From the NCBI RefSeq assembly GCF_900184035.1, contig NZ_FXWP01000013.1:558001-622000 (forward strand): a stretch of 64,000 nt of DNA, given 5' to 3'. Shown here in pieces: positions 42,684 through 52,269 of this stretch. The position numbers were made by a program, and so were the translations under genes. The notes below the pieces were generated by a model, which made no database searches, was not told where the DNA came from, and saw only the letters and a program-made list of their open reading frames with translations. This DNA is from Kosakonia pseudosacchari. GTDB taxonomy: Bacteria > Pseudomonadota > Gammaproteobacteria > Enterobacterales > Enterobacteriaceae. How positions within the stretch are numbered: position 1 is the stretch's first letter; each line of letters opens with the position of its first letter.

Positions 42684-42820
42684 AATCCGCTTCCGTCAGT
42701 AGTTTTCGCTACAGATTACTGGAAGCGTCTGATGCTGCAAGAGAAGTGGTTAAAAAAATCCGAAAATGGTCGAGTGGGTCTGTTTGATTTACACTTTGGT
42801 GACATCGCCGGGAGGAAAAC

Positions 42821-43234
42821 ATGAAAGAAACCGATATTGCCGATATTTTACAGACGACCCAAACTATTGCGCTGGTTGGTGCGAGTGATAAACCCGATCG
42901 ACCAAGCTATCGCGTTATGAAGTATTTGTTGGACCAGGGTTATCATGTGATTCCCGTTTCGCCGAAAGTAGCCGGTACCACCCTGCTTGGGCAGCAGGGC
43001 TATGCAACGCTTGCCGATGTGCCAGAAAAAATCGACATGGTGGATGTTTTTCGTAATTCGGAAGCGGCATGGGGGGTTGCACAGGAGGCGATTGCCATCG
43101 GTGCGAAAACGCTTTGGATGCAGTTAGGAGTGATTAATGAACAAGCTGCCGTGCTGGCGCGTGAGGCGGGGTTAAGTGTCGTAATGGATCGCTGCCCGGC
43201 GATTGAGATCCCGCGGCTCGGTCTGGCGAAATAA
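42821..43234 (+). CDS. yccU: YccU, CoA-binding-domain protein
   Basis: Small Rossmann-fold protein of the CoA-binding (CoA_binding_2) family; the physiological role is not known. The nucleotide loop [20 protein letters not shown] is followed by [11 protein letters not shown] and [11 protein letters not shown]. Length is 137 residues. GGGAGGAAA gives a strong ribosome site. A terminator shared with hspQ follows. Confidence 0.92.
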   Translation: MKETDIADILQTTQTIALVGASDKPDRPSYRVMKYLLDQGYHVIPVSPKVAGTTLLGQQGYATLADVPEKIDMVDVFRNSEAAWGVAQEAIAIGAKTLWMQLGVINEQAAVLAREAGLSVVMDRCPAIEIPRLGLAK

Positions 43235-43263
43235 AAAAATACCCCGCAACTTGCGGGGTATTT

Positions 43264-43265
<2 letters not shown>
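43233..43265. terminator. Bidirectional terminator between yccU and hspQ
   Basis: A-run, stem TACCCCGCA/TGCGGGGTA with a 3-base loop, then TTTTT. It closes both converging genes. Confidence 0.9.
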
Positions 43266-43599
<334 letters not shown>

Positions 43600-43641
43600 T
43601 TACATACCCGCAGATATGCGGGCGAGGTTCCAAATTTCAAG

Positions 43642-44832
43642 TTACATGACGCGGCAGGCAAACCCTTTCAGATACAGCCCTTCCGGGTAGGTAGCGATCA
43701 CAGGATGATCGGCGGCCTGACGGAACTGTTCTATAAATTGTACATCACGACCAGCATCTATTGCGGCGTCAGCAATAATTTTCTGAAATAAATCTGTGGT
43801 CATCAAACCGGAACAGGAGAAAGTGAGGAGCACACCGCCGGGATTCAGGAGCTGGATCGCCAGCATGTTGATGTCCTTATAACCGCGACATGCGCCCATC
43901 AACTGACTTTTGTTTTCCACGAACTTTGGCGGGTCCATCACGATGACATCGAAAGTTTCGCCCTGATCGCGATATTTGCGCAGCAGTTTGAATACGTCAT
44001 CACGAATAAATTCTGCTTTGCTTAAATCCAGCTCGTTCAGAGTAATGTTCTGCTTTGCTACATCCAGCGCTTCCTGCGAGGTATCGACACTAACGACCTG
44101 GCGGCATCCTCCCATCAGCGCGGAAACGGCAAAGCCGCCGGTGTAGGAAAAGCAGTTTAATACGCGCTTGTCTGCCACGTAGCGACGTGTTGCCAGACGA
44201 CTGTCGCGCTGATCAAGATAGTAACCGGTTTTATGCCCGCCCTGAATATCGACAAATAACTTCATGCCGTGCTCCTGGATAGGCAACAACGCTGGCGGGA
44301 GATCGCCAACCACCAGCCCTTGCGCAAGTTCCAGCCCCTCTTTTTTACGCACGGCAACATCGCTGCGATCGTAAATTGCACATTGTGGATAGAGAGACTG
44401 GAGCGCTGAAATAATGGCTGGGCGCTGGTATTCTGCACCGGCACTAAGGAGTTGAAGAACAAGAAAATTACCAAACCGATCGATGGTTACGCCTGGTAAC
44501 CCGTCTGATTCACCAGCAATCAGGCGATAGCTGTCGAGCCCATCACATTGCGCCAGCCAATCTCGCCACTGCTGTGCCTGTTGTAGACGGCGGGTGAAGA
44601 ACGCGATATCAATGCTTTCATTTTTATCGAAAGTCCAGACACGAGCACGAATCTGCGATGCAGGAGATAATGCTCCACGCGCCAGCCACTTGCCCTGATG
44701 ATCGACAATATCAACCGTTTCACCGAGGCTGGCTTTGCCTTCCATTCGCGCAACAGCGCCGGAGAAAATCCAGGGATGACGGCGCAGCAAGGATTTCTCG
44801 CGCCCTTTGGCTAACACTAAACGTACACTCAT
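43642..44832 (-). CDS. rlmI: 23S rRNA m5C1962 methyltransferase RlmI
   Basis: SAM-dependent methyltransferase for C1962 of 23S rRNA, formerly YccW. The N-terminal PUA domain begins [19 protein letters not shown]. The catalytic domain has [18 protein letters not shown] for SAM binding, the motif [13 protein letters not shown] and the catalytic Cys of LTFSCSGLM. Length is 396 residues, as in E. coli. It is divergent from acyP. Confidence 0.96.
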   Translation of the reverse strand: MSVRLVLAKGREKSLLRRHPWIFSGAVARMEGKASLGETVDIVDHQGKWLARGALSPASQIRARVWTFDKNESIDIAFFTRRLQQAQQWRDWLAQCDGLDSYRLIAGESDGLPGVTIDRFGNFLVLQLLSAGAEYQRPAIISALQSLYPQCAIYDRSDVAVRKKEGLELAQGLVVGDLPPALLPIQEHGMKLFVDIQGGHKTGYYLDQRDSRLATRRYVADKRVLNCFSYTGGFAVSALMGGCRQVVSVDTSQEALDVAKQNITLNELDLSKAEFIRDDVFKLLRKYRDQGETFDVIVMDPPKFVENKSQLMGACRGYKDINMLAIQLLNPGGVLLTFSCSGLMTTDLFQKIIADAAIDAGRDVQFIEQFRQAADHPVIATYPEGLYLKGFACRVM

Positions 44833-44924
44833 ATTCGGCTATTCTATAAACTGAAGAAAATGGGCGCTATTGTCACGGGTTCATCGGGCAAATGCAACGA
44901 GCCTGAGCTGAGAGGGGGGGAAAG

Positions 44925-45206
44925 ATGGCACATGTCTGCACAATCGCCTGGGTACACGGAATGGTGCAGGGCGTCGGGTTTCGTTATAGCACGCAGCACG
45001 AAGCACAGCGGCTCGGTCTGACGGGGTATGCACGTAACCTTGATGATGGCAGTGTTGAAGTGGTTGCCTGCGGCGACGAGCAAGCAGTGAATCAGCTGAT
45101 TGCGTGGCTAAAAGCGGGGGGACCGCGTAGTGCCCGGGTTGACCGAGTTCTTACTGAACCACATCAACCCGGCAGGGAATGGACAAACTTCGGTATTCGC
45201 TATTAG
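44925..45206 (+). CDS. acyP: Acylphosphatase AcyP (YccX)
   Basis: Small enzyme that hydrolyses acyl phosphates. The catalytic Arg20 in [10 protein letters not shown] and Asn38 in [12 protein letters not shown] sit at the family positions. Length is 93 residues. A run of seven Gs (GAGAGGGGGGG) acts as the ribosome site just before the ATG. The stop overlaps the stop of convergent tusE by four bases. Confidence 0.96.
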   Translation: MAHVCTIAWVHGMVQGVGFRYSTQHEAQRLGLTGYARNLDDGSVEVVACGDEQAVNQLIAWLKAGGPRSARVDRVLTEPHQPGREWTNFGIRY

Positions 45207-45532
45207 ATGCATTTCACTGGTTTTGGCAAACCAGCGATCTTTGTCGCCTGCTTAGCAGGCCCTTTTGGAAACAGGCGGTACAAATAGCGACTATTGCCTT
45301 TCTCTTCGCCAAATTTATTCGCCATCGCTTTTACCAGCATGCGAATCGCGGGAGACGTATTGAATTCCAGGTAAAATTCACGCACAAAGCGCACCACTTC
45401 CCAGTGCTCAGGAGAGAGAGTTATGTTCTCTTTCTCAGCGATGATAGGCGCTAAGGTTTCGCTCCACAGCGTAGTGTCTTTTAGATAGCCTTCGCTATCG
45501 GTTTCGATTTCTTTACCTTCAAAGATCAACAT
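45203..45532 (-). CDS. tusE: Sulfurtransferase TusE
   Basis: DsrC-like protein that takes sulfur from TusBCD and hands it to MnmA for 2-thiolation of tRNA wobble uridine. The C-terminal tail GLPKPVKCI keeps the penultimate catalytic Cys108. The core reads [16 protein letters not shown]. Length is 109 residues, as in E. coli. It is convergent with acyP. Confidence 0.96.
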   Translation of the reverse strand: MLIFEGKEIETDSEGYLKDTTLWSETLAPIIAEKENITLSPEHWEVVRFVREFYLEFNTSPAIRMLVKAMANKFGEEKGNSRYLYRLFPKGPAKQATKIAGLPKPVKCI

Positions 45533-45572
45533 AATTTTTAGCAGCGTTAGTCAACAACGGCGGGAGTGTAGC

Positions 45573-45601
45573 AAAAAACAAAGCCCCGCATAAGCGGGGC
45601 T
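45573..45601 (-). terminator. Terminator of yccA
   Basis: Minus-strand stem AGCCCCGC/GCGGGGCT with a 4-base loop followed by TTGTTTTTTG, 19 bases after the yccA stop. Confidence 0.88.
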
Positions 45602-45620
45602 AAGTTGGAAGCAGTCTTGT

Positions 45621-46280
45621 TTAATCCCGGCTGGCGAAACCCAGAATACTCAACAGGCTGACAAAGATGTTGTACAGCGACACATAAAGACTAACAGTGG
45701 CACGGATGTAGTTGGTTTCACCGCCATGGATGATGTTGCTGGTTTCATACAGGATAGCACCGCTGGAAATCAGGATGAATACGGCGCTGATAGCCAGGTG
45801 CAACGCTGGCAACTGCAAGAAAATGTTTGCGACCATCCCGATCAGCACTACCACCACGCCCGCCATCAGCATGCCGCCGAGGAAAGACATAACCTTGCGT
45901 GTCGTTAATACGTATGCGGAACAGCAGAAAAAGACCAATGCAGTGCCGCCGAGTGCCAGGCCAATCAGATCACCCATTCCGGCTGAGAGATAGGCGTTAA
46001 GCATGGGCCCCAGGATATAACCGAGGAAACCAGTGAAGGCGAACGCAGCCAGAATACCGGTCGGTTTGTTCGCCAGTTTATAGGTCAGAAACATTAAACC
46101 GTACATCCCAACCAGCGTCAGGATCAGGCCCGGAGAAGGCAACATTAGTACGGTACTGGCGGTCGCCGTAATTGCGGAAAACGCCAGCGTCAAGCTTAAA
46201 AGGAAATAGGTATTACGCAGGACTTTGTGCGTACCTAGCAGGGAAGTACGGTCACGCGATGAAGTAATAATGCGATCCAT
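45621..46280 (-). CDS. yccA: YccA, Bax-inhibitor-1 family inner-membrane protein
   Basis: Seven-helix inner-membrane protein of the BI-1/TMBIM family; in E. coli it is an FtsH substrate and modulates FtsH action on SecY. A cytosolic N-terminal tail ([20 protein letters not shown]) precedes seven hydrophobic segments from about residue 25 on. The last one, [15 protein letters not shown], ends the protein. Length is 219 residues, as in E. coli. Confidence 0.95.
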   Translation of the reverse strand: MDRIITSSRDRTSLLGTHKVLRNTYFLLSLTLAFSAITATASTVLMLPSPGLILTLVGMYGLMFLTYKLANKPTGILAAFAFTGFLGYILGPMLNAYLSAGMGDLIGLALGGTALVFFCCSAYVLTTRKVMSFLGGMLMAGVVVVLIGMVANIFLQLPALHLAISAVFILISSGAILYETSNIIHGGETNYIRATVSLYVSLYNIFVSLLSILGFASRD

Positions 46281-46552
46281 GAGTCACTCTCTTATGACAG
46301 ATGTAATTGATTGCAGAGTCTAAAAAAGTCTCGTTTGATGACAAAGTTGTTTTACCCATCTTTACTCATAAAGCAGCGGTGCTGACACAGTGATTCATGC
46401 GTGGAAATGAGTGCTACACAGCATAAAGGGATAAATGTGAGACAGATCCATATTGGTGTCTTATATGTCACTGAAATCTATTGCTATATAACTATTGGGG
46501 CGCTAAGAGTGTAATCGCGTCGTGACAATGTACATTATTAAGGCGAAAGGAC

Positions 46553-48181
46553 ATGAAACCACAAACACGTAACCACATTGCACTTTCATTATTGACTCTC
46601 GGTATTCTGAGCGCATGTTCTGGCGCGCTTGCAGCGACAGTACCCGCAGGAACAACGCTTGCGGAAAAACAGGAGTTGGTGCGTAACAATGGCAGCGAGC
46701 CTGCATCGCTGGATCCACATAAGGTGGAAAGCGACGTCGAGTTCAACATTATTAGCGATATTTTTGACGGCCTGGTCGCAGTTAAGAAAGATGGATCCAT
46801 TGAACCTCGGCTGGCGGAAAAATGGGAAAACAAAGATAACACTGTCTGGATTTTCCACTTACGCCCGGGGATCACATGGTCAGATGGTACGGCGATCACC
46901 GCAAAAGATGTGGTCTGGAGCTGGCAACGTTTAGTCGATCCGAAAACGGCATCTCCTTATGCCAGCTACCCTGGAAATATGCATATCGTTAATGCCGCAG
47001 ATATCGCGCAAGGTAAAAAAACGCCTGATACGCTTGGGGTGAAGGCGCTGGATGATTCAACGCTGGAAGTCACTTTGACGCAACCTACAGCTTCCTTCCT
47101 GCCGATGCTGGCGCATCCATCTTTGGTTCCGGTAGATAGCGTGTTGATCAATCGTTTTGGTGATAAATGGACAAAGCCGGAACATATCGTGACGAGCGGT
47201 GCCTATAAGATCACCGATTGGGTCGTTAATGAACGCATTGTTGCCCAACGTAATACCCGCTATTGGGACAATAAAGCGACCGTAATTAATAAAGTCACCT
47301 ATCTTCCTATCAATGCAGAAACTGCGGACGTTAACCGTTATAAAGCTGGCGAGATTGATATTACCTACACCATTCCAGTGAACCAGTTTGCGCAGTTAAA
47401 GAAAACGTTAGGCGATCAGGTGCATGTCGCTCCACAACTGGCGACGTATTACTACGAGTTTAATACCACTAAGCCGCCATTTAACGATCCTCGGGTACGC
47501 CGCGCACTCAATATGGCGCTGGATAAAGATGTCATCGCGGATAAAGTGATGGCGCAGGGGCAGCGTCCTGCATGGGTAGTCAGCCAGCCAGAAATTGGCG
47601 GTGTGAAAATTGCCTCACCAGATTACGCGTCATGGCCGCGGGAAAAACGACTCGCCGAAGCGAAAAAACTCCTTAATGAAGCAGGTTTCAATGATGAACA
47701 CCCATTGAGCTTCAGTCTTCTGTATAACACGATGGAAACACATCAGCGGATTGCGATTGCCGCCAGTTCAATGTGGCAGAAAAACCTTGGTGTGAATGCA
47801 AAGCTGCAAAATCAGGAGTGGAAAACCATGCTTGATACCATGCACACGGGTAATTTCGATGCGGTACGGTATGCGTGGATTGCAGACTATGCTGATGCAG
47901 CAACGTTTTTGAATAATTTCCGTACCGGAGACAGTGAAAACACGAGTAAATACAGTAACCCGGCATATGACGAGGCACTGAAGAGTGCAGCGAAAGCGAA
48001 GGATGTTGCTGAACGTGGCAAATATTACCAGCAGGCAGAGGATATACTCGGAGAAGACGTTCCGGCTATCCCGGTTTATCATTATGTTCGTACACATCTG
48101 GTGAAGCCCTGGGTCGGAGGTTTTGAACCCGATAGCCTGGGCGTGTATCTGACAAAAGATTTGTACATCAAGCAACACTGA
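46553..48181 (+). CDS. MppA/OppA-type periplasmic peptide-binding protein
   Basis: ABC-transporter solute-binding protein of family 5 (SBP_bac_5), closest in feel to MppA and OppA, so it probably binds oligopeptides or murein peptides in the periplasm. Blocks seen are LAEKQELVRNNGSEPASLDP, TWSDGTAITAKDVVWSWQRL and MWQKNLGVNAKLQNQEWKT. The leader of about 28 residues can be read two ways. It contains LSAC, a lipobox-like match at Cys22, and just after it ALAA-TVPAG, a standard signal peptidase site that fits the MppA mature start (EVPSGTVLAEKQ). No permease or ATPase genes are adjacent, so it must share a transporter. E. coli has no gene here. Confidence 0.88.
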   Translation: MKPQTRNHIALSLLTLGILSACSGALAATVPAGTTLAEKQELVRNNGSEPASLDPHKVESDVEFNIISDIFDGLVAVKKDGSIEPRLAEKWENKDNTVWIFHLRPGITWSDGTAITAKDVVWSWQRLVDPKTASPYASYPGNMHIVNAADIAQGKKTPDTLGVKALDDSTLEVTLTQPTASFLPMLAHPSLVPVDSVLINRFGDKWTKPEHIVTSGAYKITDWVVNERIVAQRNTRYWDNKATVINKVTYLPINAETADVNRYKAGEIDITYTIPVNQFAQLKKTLGDQVHVAPQLATYYYEFNTTKPPFNDPRVRRALNMALDKDVIADKVMAQGQRPAWVVSQPEIGGVKIASPDYASWPREKRLAEAKKLLNEAGFNDEHPLSFSLLYNTMETHQRIAIAASSMWQKNLGVNAKLQNQEWKTMLDTMHTGNFDAVRYAWIADYADAATFLNNFRTGDSENTSKYSNPAYDEALKSAAKAKDVAERGKYYQQAEDILGEDVPAIPVYHYVRTHLVKPWVGGFEPDSLGVYLTKDLYIKQH

Positions 48182-48274
48182 TTTGAGATGCGCTGAATAA
48201 ACGTTCAGAGTGCTGGTATTTCGATCTAACAGCACGATTTTGATGGTTTTTCAGGCAAACAAACATTCCCGGGC

Positions 48275-48303
48275 TTTACATGAGACTCGAGGATGTTTAT
48301 AGT
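48275..48303 (+). promoter_or_regulatory. serT promoter
   Basis: TTTACA and TATAGT separated by 17 bases, followed by the GC-rich discriminator GCGCCTC typical of stringently controlled stable-RNA promoters. The tRNA begins 13 bases after the -10. Confidence 0.85.
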
Positions 48304-48315
48304 GCGCCTCACACC

Positions 48316-48403
48316 GGAAGTGTGGCCGAGCGGTTGAAGGCACCGGTCTTGAAAACCGGCGACCCGAAAGGGTTCCAGAGTTCGAATCTCTGCGCTTCCG
48401 CCA
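48316..48403 (+). tRNA. serT: tRNA-Ser (anticodon UGA)
   Basis: An 88-base sequence GGAAGTGTGGCCGAGCGG to CTTCCGCCA folds as a class II tRNA with a long variable arm. The anticodon loop is CTTGAAAA, giving UGA, which decodes UCA. The acceptor stem GGAAGTG/CGCTTCC closes and CCA is encoded. By memory it is the same as E. coli serT, and it lies near yccA as in E. coli. Everything to its right is accessory. Confidence 0.98.
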
Positions 48404-48408
48404 AATAT

Positions 48409-48446
48409 AAAGCCCCAGCTTACTTAGTAAGCTGGGGCTTTTTTTA
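48409..48446 (+). terminator. Terminator of serT
   Basis: Perfect 14-bp stem AAGCCCCAGCTTAC/GTAAGCTGGGGCTT with a 3-base loop, then TTTTTAT, six bases after the tRNA 3' end. Confidence 0.92.
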
Positions 48447-48620
48447 TCGGGAAAATCAACTCTGGTTACACTTAGCACGCACTCTAAGGATGTGGGCAGG
48501 ACAATACGTGAATTCCATCGACGCACAATCAGCTGTGCCGTTCTTATCAACGATGTAAGCAGGGGAGGACTGGTCTGGTCGTCCCCATCATGCAAATCTA
48601 CTGTCTCTCGCTAACGGCTT

Positions 48621-49103
48621 TTAGCGGGCGCAAAAGAAAAGCGGCCGTTTACCAATGGTGAAAAGGAATCCTTGCGCTCCCTGGGGGTGGATTGAATACG
48701 TGATGCTTTGATTAGGATAAACATAAAAACCGGGCAAAACAGTAGCGATGACTTTATCCGGCAAGGTTTCCAGACTATCGATTTTGTTTATCCCGGATGA
48801 CTGAAAATTGTAGGTACCGTGGTTTTCGGTCCAGGTAAAGGAGATATCTCTTCGAATAGTACCTTCCGGGTGAGTGTTTTCAAGATAACTTCCGCTTACT
48901 GAAACGATGCCACTTCTTTTTTCATTATTGTACATAAAGTCGAAAGTAATGTTGGCTTGTGTTCCTTTATGAAAGACAATCATGGAAGCGCTGCAAGTTT
49001 CAGCATTTCTGTTTTTAATAAGCAATGAATAATAAAAATATCCCGCCACAATCCCAACGCTTATAAAAACGAGACTTAAAAAGAAGATTGCTTTTTTAGT
49101 CAC
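48621..49103 (-). CDS. FidL-like membrane protein
   Basis: Predicted inner-membrane protein with one N-terminal helix (AIFFLSLVFISVGIVAGYFYY) and a periplasmic domain of about 130 residues holding Cys37 and a Cys near the end. It resembles FidL, which is encoded next to the MarT regulator in Salmonella pathogenicity island 3; the function of FidL is not known. A GTG start preceded by GGGGG overlaps the regulator's stop by eight bases, so the two are co-translated. By analogy it may sense or stabilise the regulator in the membrane, which is inference. Confidence 0.75.
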   Translation of the reverse strand: MTKKAIFFLSLVFISVGIVAGYFYYSLLIKNRNAETCSASMIVFHKGTQANITFDFMYNNEKRSGIVSVSGSYLENTHPEGTIRRDISFTWTENHGTYNFQSSGINKIDSLETLPDKVIATVLPGFYVYPNQSITYSIHPQGAQGFLFTIGKRPLFFCAR

Positions 49104-49959
49104 CGTTTACCCCCCTGATTAAAAGTGAAATACATCCTGGCGATGATGTTGTCGAGAATTTATTCTTGCAGACTAACGCAGCGAGTGATGGTGAGGTAGG
49201 TGAAGTGGGAAAATAGACCCAAGGGTAATTTTTACAATTCAAACCTGAATCTTTAATAAGAGATTTGTATTTCAGATAGTATTCATTGTTATCATGACTA
49301 TCATCCTTAGTGTAAAAATGGCAACCATCTTCTTTTTCAATAAAACTATAACTTTTAAAAAAGGTTGCATCGTTATTGTTATTAATATTCCATGTCAGGT
49401 AAACGACGAGCAGGCCTACGATAAATGAAGATGAAGCAGCAAAAATTCCATTCGACATTGCAGACGACTTCTTTTTCTTAATCTCACGAGTGTCGGTCTC
49501 GGCGTGAAGATCTTGTTCGTCCAGTACTTCATCCTTTGGTTGGTTATTCACTTCAGGAATGTTATTGACTGTTTGATAACTGGTAATAGGAACAGGAAAA
49601 GGTGTAGTCGGTTCGTTATCGTTCCGTCTGGAGATTTTTACACTGTCATCTATCTGAAAACCTTTACGGGGAATGGTGGCAATAAGTCTTCTGTCTGTCT
49701 CACCTACAGCGCGCAATCCACGACGAACAATGGATATATTCTGATAGAGTGTATTCGTTGGAACTAACATTCCTTCTTCTTCCCAAACTTTCTTAAAAAA
49801 GTCTTGCTGAAGTACAATATCTGGAGATGCTTCAAGCAGTAAGAGAAGGCAACGGCTGGCTGGTGATGTTAGAGTAACGTTCATTTCGGGATTATTTACT
49901 GATGAAAGTCTTTTCATTCCCGGTCTGAATTCAATGTTGTCGTTGATAATCCAGTACAT
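49096..49959 (-). CDS. MarT/CadC-like membrane-bound transcriptional regulator
   Basis: ToxR-family regulator. An N-terminal winged-helix DNA-binding domain covers about 1-105 (LTSPASRCLLLLLEASPD, the recognition region TLYQNISIVRRGLRAVGE, then RLIATIPRKGFQI). A polar linker to about 170, one transmembrane helix (ASSSFIVGLLVVYLTW) and a periplasmic domain of about 95 residues with four cysteines follow. That layout lets a periplasmic signal act directly on a promoter. In Salmonella the homologue MarT activates the autotransporter gene misL, so control of the facing TpsB-led operon is a reasonable inference. It reads away from that operon. Confidence 0.8.
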   Translation of the reverse strand: MYWIINDNIEFRPGMKRLSSVNNPEMNVTLTSPASRCLLLLLEASPDIVLQQDFFKKVWEEEGMLVPTNTLYQNISIVRRGLRAVGETDRRLIATIPRKGFQIDDSVKISRRNDNEPTTPFPVPITSYQTVNNIPEVNNQPKDEVLDEQDLHAETDTREIKKKKSSAMSNGIFAASSSFIVGLLVVYLTWNINNNNDATFFKSYSFIEKEDGCHFYTKDDSHDNNEYYLKYKSLIKDSGLNCKNYPWVYFPTSPTSPSLAALVCKNKFSTTSSPGCISLLIRGVNGD

Positions 49960-50621
49960 ATATATTCCAAAGCAGCCAGAGGCTGTGTCCTTTATTAGCG
50001 ATGTATGTAATAGGTTAAAATGTTATGTTATTAATTTCAGCATAACAATAGATGTATTGCTATGTTTTTTACAACAATAAATGCCGTAGGTCTGAGGATT
50101 TTATCTCAGGTCGATTAATAATTCATGCTCTTGGATGAGGCATTTTAAAAATCCTTAATAGTTAGGAAGATGCTTCTTGGGGGTGAGGGTGGCATATATC
50201 TTAAATTGAGTTTTGTTGCTTTAAACTCTTATTTAAGATGAGGGGGGGTATGGTTTTTCTTTGCGAGGATATATATTTATAAAATATATAATTGTTTGAT
50301 GGTAATTAAATGTGTTCCATTATGTTTTGCTTGAGGGCTGCGAGAGGGACGGCTCTCCAGGAAGATATGTTTTAAGCGTTTATTCGAGATGAAAATGATC
50401 GTTATACCACCAATAATAAACTGAGCGTATTAATGGTTAATTAATTTAATGCATAATCAGTGATTATATATTACATCAGTAACATTACCATATTAAAGAT
50501 GCATTATTTTTAATGGATGTTGATTTTTATTTTTTTAAGGATAATTAAGTTGTTTTAGTTGTTGTGATGAACATAATTTAGCGGTGTTAGGTGTTCTTGT
50601 ACTTTTAATTTTCTTGAGGTG
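49960..50621. promoter_or_regulatory. Long AT-rich divergent control region
   Basis: Some 660 bases between the leftward regulator and the rightward TpsB operon hold no credible gene. There are several A/T-tract blocks, a G7 run near 50244, a short inverted repeat CTGAG/CTCAG near 50094-50111, and a T-rich stretch just before the operon. The length and A/T tracts are what H-NS-silenced, ToxR-family-controlled promoters look like. No exact promoter is assigned. Confidence 0.5.
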
Positions 50622-52265
50622 ATGGAAATCAAATTTTACTTCTTAGCTTTCATTTTGCTATGTCGTGCCTATGCTCATGCTGATACTCAACTGGACCGAC
50701 TGGCTAAAGAGCAGCAAAAAATTGATAATAATACCGCCCAGGAAAATCGAATTGATAAAAAAGATGTTTTCTCGAAAGTCGAAGATAAAAACATTATAGA
50801 TTTTGAATTACCCGCTGAAAAAAAATGTTACCCTATCAAAGATCTCATCCTCGAAAATGAATTTTTGGGTAATAAAATGATTCGAGACATAAGTGATATG
50901 GTCTCGAACAGTTGCCTCGGCTCGAAAGGTATTGAGTATGTTGCGACCTATTTGCAGGATTATTATATAAAGGCCGGGTATGTAACAACACGGGTGGATA
51001 TTCCTGTGCAAAATTTAAAAGTAAAAAAGTTGCAGCTGAAAATTTTAGCAGGAAGGATCGGTAATGTGATCATTGAAAATGATGACATCAAACATTGGAT
51101 CCTGCCTTTTACATCGGGTGACATTCTTAATCTTCGCGATATTGAACAAGGTCTGGAGAACTTGCAGAAAGTACCTGGCGTTGATGTTAAGATTAATATC
51201 GTACCGGGAGATCACGACGGGCATAGCGATATAGTTATCAACACTAATCGTAAAAAATTATGGAATATCAGAGCGACGTATAACAACTGGGGTGATAGAA
51301 ATACAGGAAAGATGCTTACAGGTATTTCAGGTTATTTGTATAACACTGCAAGACTTGGCGATCTTTTCTATCTGGCTGGCACCAGCAGTACAACAGGTGG
51401 ATATAAAAGCATCAGCGCTTTTTATACCTTACCTGTTCGGTTTTGGGATTTTGAAGTTTTCTACAGTAGCAGTATGTCTCGCCAGCCTGTTGGGCTGAGT
51501 TATTGGGATTTAGATTATCAAGGAAAAAATCAGTATCTTAGTTTGAAAGGAACCCGGACCCTTTTCCGAAATATGGATAAAAAAATAACAGGGAATGTTG
51601 AACTATTAAGACGTAGATCTGCGTATCAATTAGGTGGTGTGAATTTAGAACTGCAAGAACGGGATATGGGCAATATTCGACTTGGGCTTAATTTTAAACA
51701 AAATTTCCAGGATGCGACGCTGGACTCCTCCCTTAGCTGGCAACATTTTATGACTTGGTTAGGTGGTGAGAAAACGCCGGATATGGTGTCAGGGGATGTG
51801 AGTCCTAAAAGCCAAATTTTTAACCTGAATACAAACTATGTAAAATGGTTCTACACTGCACCTTGGCACTATTATTATGAGTTGAATACGGGGGCACAAT
51901 TTTCGCAAGTACCGTTGACATTGCAAGATCAATTTTCAATCGGTAACCGGTGGAACGTTAGAGGGTTTGAAACCAGCGCAGGATTAGATGGAAATAAAGG
52001 ATTTTATATCCAGAATACATTTCATTTTCTTATCGGGAACTATAATGCAGAGTTATATTTTGGCGTCGATTATGGACAGATTTCAGGTGAAATCTACCCG
52101 CAAAATGCTTTTGATGGGAAAAGGATAATGGGATCAATCATTGGAGTTAAGGGAACAATTAAATCTCTAGGATATGATATCTCTTTATCGGCTCCTTTAA
52201 TGTACCCGACTGGCCTCATTGAAGATCAATTTATATCTAATTTTAATGTAACTTATCAACTGTAA
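50622..52265 (+). CDS. TpsB/ShlB-family outer-membrane transporter
   Basis: Two-partner-secretion pore of the Omp85 superfamily, which exports a large TpsA exoprotein through the outer membrane. The signal peptide is about MEIKFYFLAFILLCRAYAHA. A polar N-terminal segment follows, then a ShlB-type POTRA region with the paired cysteines KKCYPIKDLIL and SNSCLGSKGIEYV and YYIKAGYVTTRVDIP. The C-terminal half is a 16-strand barrel. The loop-6 motif is at 446-449, WNVRGFETSAGLDGNKGFY, with the invariant Arg447. The protein ends VTYQL. Length is 547 residues. A GTG one codon upstream is possible; the Shine-Dalgarno GAGG is very close to either start. No TpsA gene is in the window. Confidence 0.9.
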   Translation: MEIKFYFLAFILLCRAYAHADTQLDRLAKEQQKIDNNTAQENRIDKKDVFSKVEDKNIIDFELPAEKKCYPIKDLILENEFLGNKMIRDISDMVSNSCLGSKGIEYVATYLQDYYIKAGYVTTRVDIPVQNLKVKKLQLKILAGRIGNVIIENDDIKHWILPFTSGDILNLRDIEQGLENLQKVPGVDVKINIVPGDHDGHSDIVINTNRKKLWNIRATYNNWGDRNTGKMLTGISGYLYNTARLGDLFYLAGTSSTTGGYKSISAFYTLPVRFWDFEVFYSSSMSRQPVGLSYWDLDYQGKNQYLSLKGTRTLFRNMDKKITGNVELLRRRSAYQLGGVNLELQERDMGNIRLGLNFKQNFQDATLDSSLSWQHFMTWLGGEKTPDMVSGDVSPKSQIFNLNTNYVKWFYTAPWHYYYELNTGAQFSQVPLTLQDQFSIGNRWNVRGFETSAGLDGNKGFYIQNTFHFLIGNYNAELYFGVDYGQISGEIYPQNAFDGKRIMGSIIGVKGTIKSLGYDISLSAPLMYPTGLIEDQFISNFNVTYQL

Positions 52266-52269
52266 TCAT

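Noticed and set aside
48380..48403. Integrase attachment site at the serT 3' end
   Set aside because: No integrase gene and no second copy of the tRNA 3' end were found in the window, so an att pair cannot be shown.
48562..48586. Hairpin GGGGAGGAC/GTCGTCCCC between serT and the FidL-like gene
   Set aside because: It has a mismatch and no U-run on either strand; it may be a remnant, but no function can be supported.
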